Shown here in pieces: positions 6,885-9,313 of a stretch of 9,313 nt of DNA. The notes beneath the pieces are model-generated. The model saw only the letters and a list, made by a program, of their open reading frames with translations. It was not told the DNA's origin and made no database searches. This stretch comes from CAZSWS01 sp964610765 (lineage in GTDB: Bacteria > Bacteroidota > Bacteroidia > Bacteroidales > Tannerellaceae), in the NCBI GenBank assembly GCA_964610765.1, contig CAZSWS010000089.1, positions 1-9,313 on the forward strand, written 5' to 3'. Numbering within the stretch: the stretch's first letter is position 1; each line of letters starts with the position of its first letter. The translations under genes and the position numbers were made by a program.

Positions 6885-8561
6885 ATGAGTATGCAGTGGT
6901 TTTGGGACTTGATTTTTAGTGATAGTATAGCCCATTCAATTTTACTATTGTCTGTGGTTATTGCTATTGGCTTGATGATGGGGAAATTTAAGGTTTTCGG
7001 AGTTTCCCTGGGAGTTACATTTGTGTTGTTTGCCGGTATTGTCGTAGGGCATTTTGGACTGAGCGTAAACGAACATGTGCTCCACTTTTTTAAAGAATTC
7101 GGATTGATATTATTCGTATTTTCTGTGGGTATGCAAGTAGGTCCTAGTTTCTTCTCCTCGCTGAAGAAAGGAGGGCTGACCCTTAATCTTTTGGCTACAG
7201 GAATTGTGTTTACCGGGGTGTTAACGACCTTGGCTATTCATTATATTACGGGCATACCTATTCAAACCATGGTGGGTGTTCTTTCAGGAGCTGTGACCAA
7301 TACGCCCGGGCTAGGAGCTGCACAGCAGGCTTATACAGAGATAACCGGATTAGATGGAAATGAAATAGCAACTGCTTATGCCGTTGCCTATCCATTGGGA
7401 GTTGTCGGTATTATTTTATCAATAATAGCGATACGTGCCATCTTCCGTATTGATCTAAAGAAAGAATACGAAGAGATTCAAAAAGAAGATAATAGTACAG
7501 GCGGAGCAAAGAGACTGTCTTTGGTTGTGAAAAACCCGGCAATCTTCAATAAAACGCTTAAGGAACTATCTGAATATATGTCTCATAGAGAGTTTGTTGT
7601 TTCTCGTATATTTTATGCTGACAGTCAGCAAATAGAAGTGGTTTCAGCCAATACAAAACTGAATGAAAATGACCGTGTATTGGTCATTACAACTGAGGCA
7701 GATGAAGAAACGGTGAAGGCTTTCATCGGAGAAGAAATCTCTATGGATATTAAAGAATGGGGCAAAGACAGTGCATTGGTAAACAGACGCATTTTGGTAA
7801 CTAAGTCTTCTATCAATGGTAAAACCTTGGGGTCGTTAGGACTGAGGAAACTGCTAGGTATCAACATTACGCGTATTAATCGTTCAGGGTTTGATTTGAT
7901 TGCAACCCCGGAATTACGTTTGCAAGTAGGTGACCGGGTTAGTGTGGTAGGAACGGAAACATCGGTTGAGAAAGCTGCCAACATGCTGGGTAACTCCATG
8001 AAACGTTTGAATGAACCAAATCTGATTCCCATTTTTATAGGAATTGCGCTCGGTATTATATTGGGTAGCATTCCATTGTTCATACCGGGACTGTCACAGC
8101 CTATTAAATTAGGTTTGGCCGGGGGACCGCTGATTGTGTCTATTTTAATTGGTGCTTATGGCTATAAACTGCATATGGTTACTTATACAACGCAAAGTGC
8201 CAACTTGCTTTTACGTGAAGTGGGTATTACTATATTCCTGGCTTGTGTAGGGGTGGGAGCCGGTAATGGCTTTGTGGATACGATTGTAAATAAGGGTGGA
8301 TATGTATGGATTGGATATGGTTTCCTTATTACCATTATTCCTTTATTGATTTTTGGATTTATAGCTCGCTTCTTCTGTAAGCTCAATTACTTATCAATTA
8401 TGGGATTGATGAGTGGAAGCACGACCGATCCACCCGCACTGGCTTATTCAAATGCAGCTTCAGGCAATGACGCACCGGCTGTTGCTTATGCAACGGTTTA
8501 TCCCCTTACGATGTTCTTGCGGGTGCTGACTGCACAGCTACTCATTCTGTTCTTTGTCTAA
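6885..8561 (+). CDS. AspT/YidE-family putative antiporter with two TrkA-C (RCK_C) domains
   Basis: This 558-aa inner-membrane transporter belongs to the aspartate:alanine exchanger (Asp-Al_Ex) family. The architecture is the family's standard one. An N-terminal membrane half (about 1-190) is followed by two cytosolic TrkA-C/RCK_C regulatory domains (about 208-287 and 298-370, each ending in a DRVxVxxTE-like strand). A second membrane half (about 383-558) completes it. The two halves carry matching pseudo-repeat motifs: GAVTNTPGLGAAQQ from residue 135 and GSTTDPPALAYSNA from residue 511. Each is followed by an ATAYAVAYPLG / AVAYATVYPLT segment, consistent with an inverted duplication. Characterised members exchange amino or dicarboxylic acids, but many Bacteroidota homologues have no known substrate, so I give no gene symbol. 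An exact promoter match precedes the gene. The start is ATG 6885; an in-frame ATG at 6891 is a minor alternative. Length and motifs indicate an intact gene. Confidence 0.93.
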   Translation: MSMQWFWDLIFSDSIAHSILLLSVVIAIGLMMGKFKVFGVSLGVTFVLFAGIVVGHFGLSVNEHVLHFFKEFGLILFVFSVGMQVGPSFFSSLKKGGLTLNLLATGIVFTGVLTTLAIHYITGIPIQTMVGVLSGAVTNTPGLGAAQQAYTEITGLDGNEIATAYAVAYPLGVVGIILSIIAIRAIFRIDLKKEYEEIQKEDNSTGGAKRLSLVVKNPAIFNKTLKELSEYMSHREFVVSRIFYADSQQIEVVSANTKLNENDRVLVITTEADEETVKAFIGEEISMDIKEWGKDSALVNRRILVTKSSINGKTLGSLGLRKLLGINITRINRSGFDLIATPELRLQVGDRVSVVGTETSVEKAANMLGNSMKRLNEPNLIPIFIGIALGIILGSIPLFIPGLSQPIKLGLAGGPLIVSILIGAYGYKLHMVTYTTQSANLLLREVGITIFLACVGVGAGNGFVDTIVNKGGYVWIGYGFLITIIPLLIFGFIARFFCKLNYLSIMGLMSGSTTDPPALAYSNAASGNDAPAVAYATVYPLTMFLRVLTAQLLILFFV

Positions 8562-8619
8562 AAGATTGAATTTGTATTAAATGCAGATTGATTACTGTTA
8601 AATAAACGTAAACCATGCA

Positions 8620-8654
8620 TTTTATGTTTTAAAATCATGTTGTATAACATAAAA
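8620..8654. repeat. 9-bp inverted repeat upstream of a promoter-like box
   Basis: TTTTATGTT (8620-8628) and its exact reverse complement AACATAAAA (8646-8654) are separated by 17 bp. The right arm lies just upstream of the TATATTTG box at 8661-8668. The arrangement would suit a dimeric regulator's operator. It is a poor terminator for the preceding transporter gene, because the stem is A+T-only apart from one G-C pair and no U-run follows. Confidence 0.4.
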
Positions 8655-8668
8655 ACGCCTTATATTTG
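8639..8668 (+). promoter_or_regulatory. Candidate Bacteroides-type promoter in the 8562-8767 intergenic region
   Basis: TATATTTG (8661-8668) matches the -7 consensus TAnnTTTG exactly. The upstream element is weaker: GTTG at 8639-8642 with an 18-bp spacer. A start near 8675 is predicted. There is no downstream + strand gene, since the next gene converges from the right, so any transcript would end at the terminator at 8716-8743. Confidence 0.45.
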
Positions 8669-8674
8669 TACTGT

Positions 8675-8743
8675 GTTTTTCATGGTATTAGATTTTAAGG
8701 TTAACAATTGAAGATTGGTTGTCGTGAGACAACCATTTTTTTT
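8675..8743 (+). ncRNA. Candidate small RNA between promoter-like box and intrinsic terminator
   Basis: A transcript of about 70 nt is predicted from the box at 8661-8668 to the terminator U-run. I recognise no RNA family in it. It contains a nine-codon reading frame (8682-8711, MVLDFKVNN) whose stop lies five bases before the hairpin. This may be chance, as no ribosome site is visible. The alternative is that the whole stretch is simply the 3' UTR of the transporter gene, whose stop is 155 nt before the hairpin. Confidence 0.3.
8716..8743 (+). terminator. Intrinsic (Rho-independent) terminator
   Basis: A perfect 8-bp stem, TGGTTGTC (8716-8723) with GACAACCA (8728-8735), closes a GTGA tetraloop. 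Eight consecutive T follow (8736-8743). It is oriented for + strand transcripts, so it ends the transporter mRNA and/or the candidate small RNA. On the other strand no T-run follows the stem, so it is not an obvious terminator for the copper ATPase gene that stops at 8768. Confidence 0.85.
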
Positions 8744-8767
8744 GCCCCTATGTGAACTTCTTTACAT

Positions 8768-9313
8768 TTACCGTAGACTGGAAATGGTATATTCTCCCGC
8801 TGAGCTTAAAGCTGATTGCAGTTCCTCAATAGTCTTTTCTTTTCCTTCAAACTCAATGCTTGCTACAGCCGGGCTGAGTGTAACGCTTGCTTTCACTCCT
8901 TCCATGGCATTCAACGCCTTTTCTACATGCATCCGGCAGTGGTTGCACATCATGCCTGTTACTTCATATTCTTTTTTCATGATTTTACTTGTTTGATGAT
9001 TACTACTTGTATTATTCTCTTTGTTTAATTTCTTTGTCTTTAGTCGTAAACTGTTGGTTACTACACTCACGCTACTCAGTGCCATTGCAGCACCGGCTAT
9101 CATCGGGTTCAAAAGGAATCCATTGATGGGGTATAAGATGCCGGCTGCAATAGGAACGCCAATCAGGTTATATATAAAAGCCCAAAACAAATTCTGCTTG
9201 ACAGTACGAACTGTGAGCTTTGATAGTTTGATGGCTTCCGGTATTTTTGTGAGGTCAGCAGATATGATGGTTATTTTAGCAACATCCATTGCAATGTCGC
9301 TTCCTTTGCCCAT
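8768..9313 (-). CDS. copA: Cu(I)-exporting P1B-type ATPase, C-terminal part, with C-terminal HMA domain (partial)
   Basis: This is the C-terminal 181 residues of a copper-translocating P-type ATPase. The 5' part lies beyond the right edge. The first Met is internal, because MGKGSDIAMDVA is the hinge after the P-domain (usually AMGxGxDIA). It is followed by the last two membrane helices: QNLFWAFIYNLIGVPIAAGIL with Y48-N49, and the helix with M77-A-L-S80-S81. YN and MxxSS are the Cu(I)-site signature of P1B-1 pumps, so the likely job is Cu(I) export from the cytoplasm. A 20-residue hydrophilic linker (92-111) then leads to a complete heavy-metal-associated domain (112-181) with metal-binding GMMCNHC (C123, C126). 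HMA domains in CopA are usually N-terminal, so this position is notable. An internal ATG at 8980 could give a separate 70-aa chaperone, but I see no promoter or ribosome site for it. Confidence 0.93.
   Translation of the reverse strand: MGKGSDIAMDVAKITIISADLTKIPEAIKLSKLTVRTVKQNLFWAFIYNLIGVPIAAGILYPINGFLLNPMIAGAAMALSSVSVVTNSLRLKTKKLNKENNTSSNHQTSKIMKKEYEVTGMMCNHCRMHVEKALNAMEGVKASVTLSPAVASIEFEGKEKTIEELQSALSSAGEYTISSLR

Noticed and set aside
8715..8996. 93-codon + strand open frame over the terminator and the copA end
   Set aside because: It runs through the terminator hairpin and lies antisense to the well-supported HMA domain. It has no recognisable protein character.

Overview
The window looks like a chromosomal piece from a Bacteroidales bacterium, probably Bacteroides or a close relative. 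Three things point there: promoters of the Bacteroidota type (TTTG, about 20 bp, then TAnnTTTG), moderate to low G+C with weak ribosome-binding sites, and gene families typical of gut or plant-glycan-degrading Bacteroidales (DUF1080, Tat-exported Gfo/Idh/MocA oxidoreductase, lipoprotein GH78 rhamnosidase). It is an ordinary draft-assembly contig with one 100-N scaffold gap (5907-6006).

Left part (106-5742, + strand): three tightly packed genes, separated by 10 and 17 nt, form the end of an operon. They encode an exported DUF1080 (3-keto-disaccharide hydrolase-type) protein, a Tat-exported Gfo/Idh/MocA oxidoreductase, and a very large lipoprotein alpha-L-rhamnosidase (GH78) with intact catalytic residues and an extra inserted domain. 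My inference is that they attack a rhamnosylated glucoside outside the cytoplasm: rhamnose is trimmed hydrolytically, the exposed sugar is oxidised to a 3-keto sugar, and the keto-glycoside is cleaved by the DUF1080 protein. No promoter is convincing in the first 105 nt, so the operon probably starts upstream of the window.

Middle (5748-6698, - strand): a ComEC/Rec2-type membrane protein converges on the rhamnosidase with 5 nt between stop codons. The 100-N gap interrupts it. Its N-terminal half is unusually compact and goes almost directly from the first membrane helices into the competence core, without the usual DUF4131/OB-fold region.

Right part: a divergent 186-nt region carries a good Bacteroides-type promoter for a 558-aa AspT/YidE-family transporter with two TrkA-C (RCK_C) domains (6885-8561). 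The following 206 nt hold an inverted repeat, a TATATTTG promoter-like box and a clean intrinsic terminator, which together could make a short (about 70 nt) RNA. The window ends inside a Cu(I) P1B-type ATPase on the - strand (8768-9313, 5' end beyond the window). It carries its heavy-metal-binding domain at the C-terminus, an uncommon position that may reflect fusion with a formerly separate small copper chaperone.

I see no CRISPR array, insertion sequence, tRNA, rRNA or phage gene. The most interesting items are the keto-sugar/rhamnosidase operon, the compact ComEC-like protein, the C-terminal HMA fusion and the candidate small RNA.
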